A DNA stretch of 64,000 bases, from contig CAIJPD010000045.1 of NCBI GenBank assembly GCA_903822495.1, positions 121,580 to 185,579 on the forward strand. Reading direction: 5' to 3'. Below the pieces are notes generated by a model. It made no database searches. It saw only the letters and a list, made by a program, of their open reading frames with translations, and was not told the origin of the DNA. Origin of the DNA: an uncultured Chloroflexota bacterium (GTDB lineage: Bacteria; Chloroflexota; Limnocylindria; Limnocylindrales; CSP1-4). Below are positions 40,017 to 52,386 of this stretch, piece after piece; the first letter of the stretch is position 1; every line of letters starts with the position of its first letter. Both the position numbers and the translations under genes were made by a program.

Positions 40017-40320
40017 CATCACGAAGATTGGCTGTGAACGGGACGAGTACCCGTCGCGCGTCGGCACAGAGACCCGGTGGCTGGTGGAAACCGGGCGGCA
40101 GCGGCAGGGAATGGACCCGGGAGCCTCCGGACCAAACGCGGGGCAGGGCGGATCAACCGCACTACCGCCGCCAGTAGGCTCCGGCGCAGAGCGCCAGCGA
40201 TAGAGGGCAGCGCCGATCGGCAGGGGTGACCCAGCCCGTCGGTCACGCAAGTGCGGCATTGCCGAATGAGGGTGGCACCGCGGAAGGCCCGGCCTTTCGT
40301 CCCTGGGGACGAAGGCCGTT
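40017..40320 (+). promoter_or_regulatory. T-box riboswitch (Trp specifier) upstream of trpE
   Basis: Stem I-like GAGACCCGGTGGCTGGTGGAAACCGGGC; specifier region GGAA-TGG-A (TGG at 40112-40114); T-box AGGGTGGCACCGCGG (40269-40283); terminator downstream. Confidence 0.88.
40291..40320 (+). terminator. T-box attenuator terminator hairpin
   Basis: ggcctttcgtccc-tgg-ggacgaaggcc followed by gtttctgatt. Confidence 0.7.
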
Positions 40321-40400
40321 TCTGATTCATGGGCCCGCCCGCTGGGCGCCAGCCCACAGGGGCACACCCGCAGGCGCATGCCCGAGGGCGCACGGAGGCG

Positions 40401-42047
40401 ATGATCGTGAGCATCACGGACCCACTCAGCCTGGGAGAGGCCAAGCGCCTCGCGCCCAACGCCGACACCGTGCTGCTGCATGCCACTCGCCCGGCGGACC
40501 TGGAGACCCCGATCGGCGCGTTCATGCGCCTCGACGACGGGGGCCCGGCCTTCTTGCTCGAATCGGTGGAGGGCGGGGAGCGCCTGGGCCGTTACTCGTT
40601 CTTCGGCGTCAGCCCGCGGCGCGTCCTCGAAGTGCGCGACGGGGTGGCCCGGATCCAGGAGCGGCCGCTGAGCGTGGACCAGTGGGCCCCGGACCTGCCT
40701 GTGCGGACCGTGCCGGCAGCGGACCCCATGGCGGCCATCCGCGACTTCGTCCCGCGCCGGCGCGTCCTCCCAACGGAGGGGATGCCGCGCTTCACCGGGG
40801 GTGCCGTCGGGACCCTCGCCTACGACGCGATCTCCGCCTTCGAGCCCACGGTTCCCCTCCCGGTTCGGGATCCCGTCGGCGTCCCGGGCGCGGCGTGGCT
40901 GGAGTCGGACCTCGTCCTGGTCTTCGATCACCTGACCCATACCCTCTCGGCGATCGCGTCGCTCCACACCGAGACGCCCAACCTGGAGGGCCGCTACCGG
41001 ATCGCCGAGGAGGCCATCTTCGCCGCCCTCGAGCGCACGGGTCGCCCGTCTGCGGCCGAGATCGCGGGCGCCAACGTCCGCGCGCGCCCGGCCGCGCCCG
41101 CACCGGCGTCGCTTGTCGAACCGGCGTCGCTCGAGACCAGCCTGAGTCGCGGCGAGTACATCGACGCCGTGGCACGCGCCAAGGAGGCGATCGCCGCCGG
41201 GGAGGCCATCCAGGTGGTGCTGGCGCGGCGCCAGTCGTTCGACCTACCGGTGGACCCCGGCACGGGCCGCCAGCTGGAGGGCGTCGCCATCTACCGCGCC
41301 CTCCGCCGCGTCAACCCCAGCCCGTACCTGTTCTTCGTCCGGGCGCCATCGTTCGAAGTCGTGGGCGCCAGCCCGGAGCTCCTCCTCCAGGCCCAGGGCG
41401 GCCGCCTCGTCAACCATCCCATCGCCGGCACGCGGCCGCGGGGTGCGTCCGAGGCGGAGGACCGCCAGATCGCGGACCAGCTGCGGAACGATCCCAAGGA
41501 GCGCGCCGAGCACGTGATGCTCGTCGACCTGGGCCGCAACGACCTGGGCCGGGTCGCGCGCCCCGGTTCCGTCGCGGTGACCAAGTACATGGAGGTCGAG
41601 ACCTACAGCCACGTCCTGCACCTCGTCTCCCACGTGGAGGCGCGGCTCCGGCCGGAACTGGACGCGCTGGACGCCCTGCGGTCCGTCTTCCCGGCCGGCA
41701 CCCTGTCCGGGGCGCCCAAGGTGCGGGCCATGCAGCTGATCTCGGCCGCGGAGGGTGAGCGGCGTGGGCTGTACGGCGGCGCCGTCGGCTACCTGGGCTA
41801 CGACGGCAACCTCGACACGGCAATCACCATCCGTAGCGCCGTCCTGCGCGAGGGTCGGGCCCATGTCCATACCGGGGCGGGGATCGTGGCGGGCAGCGTC
41901 CCCGAGAAGGAATTCGAGGAGACCGAGCACAAGGCCGCGGCCCTCCGTCGGGCCATCGAGCTGGCGACCGGGGCTCCCGAGGGCGCCAGGCCTGCGGGGA
42001 CGACCGCCCCGACCGGGACCGCCGAGGGCGAGGAGGCCTCCCGATGA
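40401..42047 (+). CDS. trpE: Anthranilate synthase component I
   Basis: ESVEGGERLGRYSFFG, NPSPYLFFV, ASPELLL, PIAGTRPRG, LVDLGRNDLGRV, GTLSGAPKVRAM, GAGIVAGSVPEKEFEETEHKA. Confidence 0.95.
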   Translation: MIVSITDPLSLGEAKRLAPNADTVLLHATRPADLETPIGAFMRLDDGGPAFLLESVEGGERLGRYSFFGVSPRRVLEVRDGVARIQERPLSVDQWAPDLPVRTVPAADPMAAIRDFVPRRRVLPTEGMPRFTGGAVGTLAYDAISAFEPTVPLPVRDPVGVPGAAWLESDLVLVFDHLTHTLSAIASLHTETPNLEGRYRIAEEAIFAALERTGRPSAAEIAGANVRARPAAPAPASLVEPASLETSLSRGEYIDAVARAKEAIAAGEAIQVVLARRQSFDLPVDPGTGRQLEGVAIYRALRRVNPSPYLFFVRAPSFEVVGASPELLLQAQGGRLVNHPIAGTRPRGASEAEDRQIADQLRNDPKERAEHVMLVDLGRNDLGRVARPGSVAVTKYMEVETYSHVLHLVSHVEARLRPELDALDALRSVFPAGTLSGAPKVRAMQLISAAEGERRGLYGGAVGYLGYDGNLDTAITIRSAVLREGRAHVHTGAGIVAGSVPEKEFEETEHKAAALRRAIELATGAPEGARPAGTTAPTGTAEGEEASR

Positions 42048-42766
42048 TCCTCGTGATCGACAACTACGACAGCTTCACGTTCAACCTGGTCCAGGCGCTC
42101 CAGGCCGCCGGGGCAGACGTGACCGTCCTCCGCAACGACGCCGTGGATCGGGCCGGCATCGAGGCGCTCGCCGCCGACCCTGGCGTCGCCCTCCGTGGGA
42201 TCGTGGTCTCGCCCGGCCCGGGCGACCCGGACTCCGCCGGCGTCTCGATGGATGCGATCCGGGTGGCCGCCGCGCGGCAGATTCCGCTCCTGGGCGTCTG
42301 CCTGGGCATGCAGTCGCTGGCCCAGGCCTTCGGTGCCAGCATCGTTCGTGCGCCAACCCTGGTGCACGGCGAGGCGAGCGAGATCACGCACGACGGCGCC
42401 GGTCTCCTGGCAGGCATGCCGCCCGGCTTCCCGGCGGCCCGCTACCACTCGCTCGCGGTGGATGCGGCCACCCTCCCCAGGGAACTCGTGGTGACGGCGA
42501 TGAGCGAGGTGGACCGGGTGGTCATGGGGATCCGCCACACGACGCTGCCCATGGAGGGCGTCCAGTTTCATCCCGAGTCCGTCCTGACGCCGGACGGTCC
42601 GCATCTCCTGGCCAACTTCCTGCGCCAGGCGGGCGAGGGCGACGGTGGCGTCCTCGACGACGCCGCCGGCTCGTTCGCGACGCGGGGCCTGGCCCAGGCG
42701 GATGATGATGGTCCGACAGCCAACGGTTCGAAGTCGGCCGCCGGTGCGGCCCGGGGGCATGGATGA
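42044..42766 (+). CDS. trpG: Anthranilate synthase component II (glutamine amidotransferase)
   Basis: LVIDNYDSFTFNLVQ, SPGPGDPDSAG, LLGVCLGMQSLA, GVQFHPESVLTP. Confidence 0.95.
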   Translation: MILVIDNYDSFTFNLVQALQAAGADVTVLRNDAVDRAGIEALAADPGVALRGIVVSPGPGDPDSAGVSMDAIRVAAARQIPLLGVCLGMQSLAQAFGASIVRAPTLVHGEASEITHDGAGLLAGMPPGFPAARYHSLAVDAATLPRELVVTAMSEVDRVVMGIRHTTLPMEGVQFHPESVLTPDGPHLLANFLRQAGEGDGGVLDDAAGSFATRGLAQADDDGPTANGSKSAAGAARGHG

Positions 42767-43811
42767 GCAACGTGGTCAAGGCGGCGGTCGCCACGGTGGT
42801 CGATGGCGGCCACCTGTCGCTGGATGCGGCCCGCGGGGCGATGGGCGCGGTGATGGACGGCGAGGCCACGTCGGCCCAGCTTGCCGCGCTCCTCGTCGCG
42901 CTGCGGATGCGGGGCGAGACGGTCGACGAGCTGGCCGGCTTCGCGACGGCGATGCGGGACCGGGTGGTCCGCGTTGACGCCCCGGTGGGCACGATCGACG
43001 TCGTCGGGACCGGCGGGGACGGCTCCGGCACGTTCAACATCTCCACGACGGCCGCGCTGATCGTCGCCGCGCTCGGGGTCCCGGTGGCCAAGCACGGCAA
43101 CCGGGCCATCACGTCGAAATCGGGCTCGGCCGATGTCCTCGAGACCCTTGGGGTCCGGATCGACCACGACCCCGAATCGGCCGGCCAGGCGATCCGCGAG
43201 CTTGGCTTCGCCTTCCTGTTCGCGGTCACCTACCACCCCGCGATGCGGCACGCCGGCCCCACCCGACGGGAGATCGGCGTCCGCACGGCGTTCAACCTCC
43301 TGGGCCCCCTGACCAACCCGGCAGGCGCCACCCGTGCGCTCATCGGGGTCGGGGTGGCCTCGGCGGCGCCGCGGATCGCCGAGGTCGTCGCCCGCCTGGG
43401 CACGGAGCGCACGTTCGTGATCCACGGCGACGGCGTGGATGAGCTGCCACTGGATGACACTGGGGTCCTCTACGACGTGAGCCCCGAGGGGATCGTCCGG
43501 CACGAGGTCCTCGCCACGCGGCTGGGCTTCAAGCGCACGCCAACGTCCCGCCTCGCGGGCGGCACGGCGCAGGAGAACGCGCGCCTGATCGAGGCGGTCC
43601 TCAACGGCGAGTCAGGGGCACGCCGTGACGTGGTGCTGCTCAACGCGGCGGCGGCGCTGCTGGTCGCCGGCGAGGTTGACCGGCTGGAGGATGGCATCGA
43701 CAAGGCCGCGCTCGGGATCGACTCTGGCCTGGCGGCCGAACTGCTCCAACGGCTTCGGGCCGAGCACCGCGCCGCCCAGGCGGCCAGGGCAACCGCGACG
43801 GCGGGCAACGC

Positions 43812-43815
<4 letters not shown>
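42763..43815 (+). CDS. trpD: Anthranilate phosphoribosyltransferase
   Basis: DVVGTGGDGSGTFNISTTAA, VAKHGNRAITSKSGSADVLE, RTAFNLLGPLTNPAG. Confidence 0.96.
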
Positions 43816-46690
<2,875 letters not shown>

Positions 46691-46694
<4 letters not shown>

Positions 46695-47563
46695 GCTCGG
46701 CTGGCAGCCCCGCCGCCACCCCCGGCGCCGGCCCGGCCGGCGTCACCAACGCCACGCCGGGGGCACGCCGGATCGCGAGCGCGTTCGAGGCGGCCCGAAC
46801 CGCGGGACGAGCCGCGCTCGTGCCGTACGTCGTCGCCGGCTACCCGGACGCGGACCGCTCGCTCGAGATCGCCTGCGCCGCGATCGACGCGGGGGCGGAC
46901 ATCCTCGAGGTGGGGCTCCCGTACTCCGATCCACTCGCGGACGGTGCCACGCTGCAGCGCGCGTCGCAGGTCGCCCTCCGGGCGGGCGCCACCTTCGATG
47001 GCTCGCTGGCGCTCGTGGGTCGCATCGCGGCCGCCCGGCCCGGGACACCCCTCGTGGTGATGGGCTACGCCAACCAGCTGATGGGCGGGGGCGACGGCCG
47101 TGACCGCGCCCGCGCGCTCGCCACGGCCGGGGCATCCGGCGTCATCGTGGCGGATCTCACGCCGGACGAAGGCGCGCCGTTCGAGGCCGCCGCTGCCGCG
47201 GAGGGGCTCGCGGTCATCTACCTCGTGGCTCCCACGACCGCCCCGGCGCGCCGGGCGATGATCGCGGCACGTTCGGGGGGCTTCCTGTACTGCGTCTCGC
47301 TGGTCGGTGTCACCGGCGCCCGGACCAGCCTCCCGCGGACGGTGGGTCGACTGGTGGCCGAGGTCAAGGCTGTCTCGCCAATCCCGGTGGCGGTGGGCTT
47401 CGGCGTCAGCCGACCCGCGCACGTCCGGGCGCTGGTCAAGGGCGGGGCCGATGGGGTGATCGTCGCATCCGCCCTGGTCGACGTGCTGGGCCCCGATGGG
47501 CGCGACGTCGCCGCGCTCGGGCGGCTGATCGGCGAGCTGCGGGCGGCGACCAGCCGGGGCTGA
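46691..47563 (+). CDS. trpA: Tryptophan synthase alpha chain
   Basis: LVPYVVAGYPD, DILEVGLPYSDPLADGATLQ, GVIVADLTPDE, LVGVTGART. Confidence 0.95.
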
Positions 47564-47581
47564 GCACGGCAGGGCTCGCGG

Positions 47582-48001
47582 CTAGACCTCGGGACGGGGC
47601 GTCTCGTCGGCGGTCGTGGCCGTCTCGGCGTTGGCCGCGTCTCCGCCAGCCGCGTGGGCGGCGGTCCGGTCGCGGTCCTCCAGGCCGCGCGTCGCGGCGA
47701 TCAGCCGCCTGTAGATTCCCAGGAGGTCGGCCTGCGGGAGTGGGCCACCGTTGGTCATCGTCACGCGGAGCAGGACCTCGCGCTCCCGGCGCGGATCGCG
47801 CACGCCGCTCCAGCCGGCCGCCTGCTTGGCGTGTCCCACGGCCAGGCCCAGCTTCGCCCGCTCGTTCAGGAGCCCCACGATCAGGACGTCAAGCGCATCG
47901 ATCTCGCTGCGGAGGCCGGACAGCTCAGATGCCGCCTCGGCGCGCGTGTCCGGGTCAGGGGGCGGCGTGGTTCCACCGGGTCGCTTCCGCCGGTCAGTCA
48001 T
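47582..48001 (-). CDS. Chorismate mutase
   Basis: LRSEIDALDVLIVGLLNERAKLGLAVGHAKQ...RDPRREREVLLRV...IYRRLIAATRGLE (AroQ-fold). Confidence 0.88.
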   Translation of the reverse strand: MTDRRKRPGGTTPPPDPDTRAEAASELSGLRSEIDALDVLIVGLLNERAKLGLAVGHAKQAAGWSGVRDPRREREVLLRVTMTNGGPLPQADLLGIYRRLIAATRGLEDRDRTAAHAAGGDAANAETATTADETPRPEV

Positions 48002-48446
48002 CCTGGCCCGCCGGCTGGCCCAGCCGCTCCGCGACGACGTCCAGCGCCAGCAGGTAGCCCTGGACCCCCTGGCCCTTGATCGTCTCGAAGGCCACGTCGT
48101 GGAGGAAGTTCACGCGCCGGAACGCGTCGCGCTGCCATGGGTCGGAGATGTGGACCTCGATGAACGGACGGCTGATGCCGGTCAGGGCGTCGCGGAGGGA
48201 GACCGAGGTATGCGTCAGGCCACCGGCGTTGATGATCGTGACGTCGAAGTCCCGCCGCTGGAGGCGGTCGATGATCGCCCCCTCGTGGTTCGACTGGAAG
48301 CAGTCAACCACCTCCAGCCCAAGCTCCGCGGCGTGGGCTCGGACCAGGTCGTCGACCTGTTGGAGCGTGGTGTGGCCGTAGATCTCGGGCTCGCGCGTGC
48401 CGAGCAGGTTCAGGTTGGGTCCGTTGACCACCAGCACACGAGTCAC
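47994..48446 (-). CDS. aroQ: Type II 3-dehydroquinate dehydratase
   Basis: VLVVNGPNLNLLGTREPEIYG, QSNHEGAIIDRLQ, IINAGGLTHTSVSLRDAL, FIEVHISD. Confidence 0.95.
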   Translation of the reverse strand: MTRVLVVNGPNLNLLGTREPEIYGHTTLQQVDDLVRAHAAELGLEVVDCFQSNHEGAIIDRLQRRDFDVTIINAGGLTHTSVSLRDALTGISRPFIEVHISDPWQRDAFRRVNFLHDVAFETIKGQGVQGYLLALDVVAERLGQPAGQDD

Positions 48447-50107
48447 GACCGCAGTTCCTCCTCTAGCAGTCCGGCGCCAACGTGCGCCACCAGCTCCGCC
48501 GGGACGTCGTTGCGGACCTCGGTTCCGTCCGCCGTCGGCAACACCCAGCGGAGCCGACCGCCGCTGTGCTTCTTGTCCGCCCCCAGCAGCGCGAGGACCG
48601 TGTCGATGGAGTAGGGCAGGGGCCGCAGCGCGAGGCTCAGCTTGTCGAGGAGCCGCTCCACGCGACTCGCCCGGTCGGTGGGCGTGATGCCCATCGCCTC
48701 GCCGATCCGGCAGGCCGCCCGGAGGCCGTAGGCCACGGCCTCGCCGTGGAGGAGGTTGGCGAAGCCCGCGGCCGCTTCGTAGGCGTGGCCCAGCGAGTGG
48801 CCCAGGTTGAGCCGGATCCGGTCGCCCGCCTCGCGCTCGTCGGCGCTCACGATCTGCACCTTCGCCCACGCCGCCCGCTCCACCAGCTCGGCGACGAGGC
48901 CGGAGTCGAACGTCGCGGCGGCTCCCTCCGCGATCGCGTCGCCGTCCGACTCCAGGAGGTCGAACAGGCGCTCGTCGCCCAGCGCGGCCATCTTGACGGC
49001 CTCGCCCAGCGCGGCGCGACGTTCCCGTTCTGCGAGCGTCCGCAGGAACGTGATGTCGATGACCACCGCGGCCGGCTGGTGGAACGATCCGACGAGGTTC
49101 TTGCCCTCCGGGAGGTCAACCGCCGTCTTCCCGCCGATCGAGCTGTCGATCTGCGCCACCAGCGTGGTCGGCACGTGGATGACCGGGATCCCGCGCAGGT
49201 AGGTTGCGGCGAGGAAGCCCGCCGTGTCACCCAGCGCGCCGCCGCCGATGGCCACGATCGGCTCACCGCGCTCGACGCGGAGGCGAGCGAGGGAGCTTGC
49301 CCCGTCGCCGATGACCGCCAGCTGCTTGGCCGCCTCGCCCTGGGGCAGGAGCACGAGCTCCACCGGCCAGCCGCGAGCCTCCAGCCCGGCCGCGAGCTCC
49401 TCCCCTGCGGCCGACCACGCGCCGGGCTCGGAGACGAGGATCGCGCGGCGGGCCTCCAGGCGCCGGAGGGCCGAGGCGACACCCGCCCCCGCATTGCCCT
49501 CGCCGATCGTCACGACGCCGAGTGGGGTCTCAGCGAGGAGGAGCCGCGTCCCGGGTCCGTGCAGGCGGCCGTCGAAGACCATCCCATGGCGGCCATGCTC
49601 CTCGATGATCCGCGACACCGAGTCCACCACCGTCCGGAGCTCGGCGACACCCGTGACGCGGTGGGCAGCGGCATAGAAGCGCCGCCGCTCCGCGGAGAGG
49701 GCCCGCACGGCTCCTACCGGGTCCCGACCGGCGACCAGGGGGCGCACCGTGACACTTCGGCGCAGGCGCTGGGCCAGCACCTCCGGACGGCCGTCGATCC
49801 AGACCGGGAGGCGGCCTCGATAGAGTCGCCAGCGATTCCGGGGATCCACCACCGTGCCGCCGCCCGTCGCAATGACGCGGACCACGCTTGCCGCCGCGTC
49901 CGGCCCCCCGAGGGTCCCCACGGCCGCGCGCTCGCGGGCACGGAAGCCCGCCTCACCCTCGGCTTCGAAGATCTCCGCGACGGAGCGGCCGGCGGCGCGC
50001 TCGATGACCTCGTCGAGGTCGATGAACACCGCGCGGTAGCGGGCGGCAAGACGCCGACCGACGACGCTCTTGCCGCTCCCCGGCAGCCCGACAAGGACGA
50101 CGTCCAC
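48443..50107 (-). CDS. aroKB: Bifunctional shikimate kinase / 3-dehydroquinate synthase fusion
   Basis: N-term VVLVGLPGSGKSVVGRRLAARYRAVFIDLDEVIE; C-term IGGGALGDTAGFLAATYLRGIPVIHVPTTLVAQIDSSIGGKTAVDLPEGKNLVGSFHQP. Confidence 0.94.
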   Translation of the reverse strand: MDVVLVGLPGSGKSVVGRRLAARYRAVFIDLDEVIERAAGRSVAEIFEAEGEAGFRARERAAVGTLGGPDAAASVVRVIATGGGTVVDPRNRWRLYRGRLPVWIDGRPEVLAQRLRRSVTVRPLVAGRDPVGAVRALSAERRRFYAAAHRVTGVAELRTVVDSVSRIIEEHGRHGMVFDGRLHGPGTRLLLAETPLGVVTIGEGNAGAGVASALRRLEARRAILVSEPGAWSAAGEELAAGLEARGWPVELVLLPQGEAAKQLAVIGDGASSLARLRVERGEPIVAIGGGALGDTAGFLAATYLRGIPVIHVPTTLVAQIDSSIGGKTAVDLPEGKNLVGSFHQPAAVVIDITFLRTLAERERRAALGEAVKMAALGDERLFDLLESDGDAIAEGAAATFDSGLVAELVERAAWAKVQIVSADEREAGDRIRLNLGHSLGHAYEAAAGFANLLHGEAVAYGLRAACRIGEAMGITPTDRASRVERLLDKLSLALRPLPYSIDTVLALLGADKKHSGGRLRWVLPTADGTEVRNDVPAELVAHVGAGLLEEELRS

Positions 50108-50114
50108 GGGCGGG

Positions 50115-51413
50115 TCAGTCGTCCCCGCCGGAACCGGCCTCGTCGGTACCGGTCAGGCCGTGTGCGCGTGATCGGCGACGCGGGCCGCCGGCGATGGGTC
50201 CCGCCGGCGGGATCGCGAGGCGCGCCTGGTAGCGGGCAAACGAGTCCTGGATCTCGTCCATCGAGTCGCCGCCAACCTTGTCGATGATCGCGCGGGCCAG
50301 GGTCAGCATCACCATCGCCTCGGCCACCACGCCCGCGGCCGGCACCACGCAGATGTCACTCCGCTCGTAGTGGGCCTTCTCGACGTGCTCGCCGGTGATC
50401 AGGTCGGCGGACGGGAGGGGTCGCGCCAGGGTGGAGATGGGCTTGACCGCCCCGCGGATCACCAGCGGCATCCCGTTGGTGATCCCGCCCGTCAGCCCGC
50501 CCGCGTTGTTTGACCGATGGGCCCAGTGGCCCGTCGCATCGCGGCCGTCGATGATGTCGTGGACGGCCGACCCGAACAGGCGGGTCTGGTCGAAGCCCAG
50601 GCCAAACTCGACACCCTTGACGATGTTGATGCTCATCACCGCCGCGGCGAGGGCGCCGTCGAGCTTCCGGTCCCAGTGGACGTGGCTGCCCAGCCCGATC
50701 GGGAGCCCCGTGACCGCGACCTCGAAGATCCCGCCCACGGTGTCGCCCTTCGAGCGGGCCTCGTCCACCCTGGCCATCATGGCCGCCTCGGCGACGGGAT
50801 CGGGGCAGCGCAGCGGGGAGGCGTCCGTCTCCTCGCGCGACCGGGTGGCGTTCGCGCGATCAAGGCCGACGCCGCCCACTTCGGCGCTGATCGACCAGCA
50901 CTCGATGCCGAGCTGGCGAAGGAAGGCCCGGGCTACCCCACCGGCCGCGACGCGGGCGGCGGTTTCGCGCGCCGAGGCCCGCTCCAGCACGTTGCGGACA
51001 TCGTTGAAGCCGTACTTGAGGGAGCCCGCGAGGTCGGCGTGGCCGGGCCGAACGCGCGTCACCGGGGTGGCCCGCTTGTTGCCGGCTTCGACGGCGGCCA
51101 GCAGCGCCGCTGCCTCGTCGTCGGTCAGGGGCTCGGCCTGCATGACCGTGGTCCAGTTCTCCCAGTCCTTGTTCGCGACGAGGACCAGGATGGGGGAGCC
51201 CAGGGTCAGGCCATGGCGCACGCCAGAGACGATGTCGGCTTCGTCGTGCTCGATGGTCTGGCGCGCCCCGCGGCCGTAGCCCTTCTGACGTCGGGCCAGG
51301 TCGATGTTGACGTCCTGCGCGGCCAGCGGCAGGCCCGCCGGAACGCCATCAACGGTCACGCCGAGGGTCCGCCCGTGTGACTCCCCGGCGGTCAGGAACC
51401 GAAAGCTCTCCAT
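50115..51413 (-). CDS. aroC: Chorismate synthase
   Basis: MESFRFLTAGESHGRTLGVTVDGVPAGLPL, RRQKGYGRGARQTIEHDEADIVSGV, RPGHADL, GGLTGGITNGMPLVIRGAVKPIST. Confidence 0.96.
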   Translation of the reverse strand: MESFRFLTAGESHGRTLGVTVDGVPAGLPLAAQDVNIDLARRQKGYGRGARQTIEHDEADIVSGVRHGLTLGSPILVLVANKDWENWTTVMQAEPLTDDEAAALLAAVEAGNKRATPVTRVRPGHADLAGSLKYGFNDVRNVLERASARETAARVAAGGVARAFLRQLGIECWSISAEVGGVGLDRANATRSREETDASPLRCPDPVAEAAMMARVDEARSKGDTVGGIFEVAVTGLPIGLGSHVHWDRKLDGALAAAVMSINIVKGVEFGLGFDQTRLFGSAVHDIIDGRDATGHWAHRSNNAGGLTGGITNGMPLVIRGAVKPISTLARPLPSADLITGEHVEKAHYERSDICVVPAAGVVAEAMVMLTLARAIIDKVGGDSMDEIQDSFARYQARLAIPPAGPIAGGPRRRSRAHGLTGTDEAGSGGDD

Positions 51414-51435
51414 CTCATCCCGTTCCCGGCCGGCC

Positions 51436-52386
51436 CTAGCGGTCCGCCGTCGGCGCCGTGCCCGGTGCCGTCGTGTCTGTTGATCCCACCGTCGAGGCGT
51501 CCGAGGCCGGATCGCCACCGGCGACAGGCTCACCCTCCGCGGAGCGCACACCGTGGGCGCGCGCGTCCGCAAGCTTCTCCTGCATGAGGGCCAGTGGCGC
51601 GGGCTGGCCGGTCCACAGGGTGTAGGCGGCGGCGCCCTGGTGGAGGAGCATCAGCTCGCCGTCCATCACGGAGCAGCCGGCGGCCTCGGCGTCACGGAGC
51701 AGCCGGGTCCGCTTGTAGATCAGGTCCAGGACGAGCAGCTCGGGCGGCAGGATCTCCGCCGGGATGGGGCTGACGTCGTCCAGCAGCCCGATCGACGTGG
51801 CATTGATCAGCACCTTGGTCTTGGCCAGTTCGGCCTCGATGATCGATTCGTGCCACGGCATCGCCCGCAGGTCCATGTGCGCCGCGCCCTTCGAGAAGTG
51901 CTTCACGAGCGCTTCGGCGCGATGCAGGTGCCGGTTGAAGACCACGATCCGGAGGAAGCCCTCGGTGATCAGGCTGTGGACGACAGCGCGAGCGCCGCCA
52001 CCGGCACCCAGGACCACGGCCTGGCGCGGCATCTTGCGCTTGCCGACCAGCTTGTCCAGCGCCACCTTGAAGCCCGGGACGTCGGTGTTGTGGCCGATCA
52101 GGCGCTTGCCTTCACGGGTGATCGTGTTGACCGCTCCGGTCGCCTGTGCATCCTCGGTCAGGCGATCCACCAGCGGGACCACCTTCTCCTTGTGCGGGAT
52201 GGTCACGTTGGCGCCCAGGAACTCGTCGCTTCGGAGCTGGGTCACGGCCTCGGCGAGCTCGGTCGGGACCCGGTCCCAGAGCTCATACGCAGCGTCGATC
52301 CCCTGCGCATCAAAGGCCGCCTGGTGCATCGCTCCCGAGAGCGAATGGGCGACCGGGTGTCCAATGAGGACGACGCGCTTGGTCAT
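51436..52386 (-). CDS. aroE: Shikimate dehydrogenase
   Basis: VVLIGHPVAHSLSGAMHQAAFDAQG, GANVTIPHKEKVV, GAVNTI, GAGGGARAV, LINATSIGL. Confidence 0.95.
   Translation of the reverse strand: MTKRVVLIGHPVAHSLSGAMHQAAFDAQGIDAAYELWDRVPTELAEAVTQLRSDEFLGANVTIPHKEKVVPLVDRLTEDAQATGAVNTITREGKRLIGHNTDVPGFKVALDKLVGKRKMPRQAVVLGAGGGARAVVHSLITEGFLRIVVFNRHLHRAEALVKHFSKGAAHMDLRAMPWHESIIEAELAKTKVLINATSIGLLDDVSPIPAEILPPELLVLDLIYKRTRLLRDAEAAGCSVMDGELMLLHQGAAAYTLWTGQPAPLALMQEKLADARAHGVRSAEGEPVAGGDPASDASTVGSTDTTAPGTAPTADR

Noticed and set aside
47564-47581. Bidirectional terminator between trpA and chorismate mutase genes
   Set aside because: Only 18 bp with no convincing stem plus T-run; not called as a terminator.
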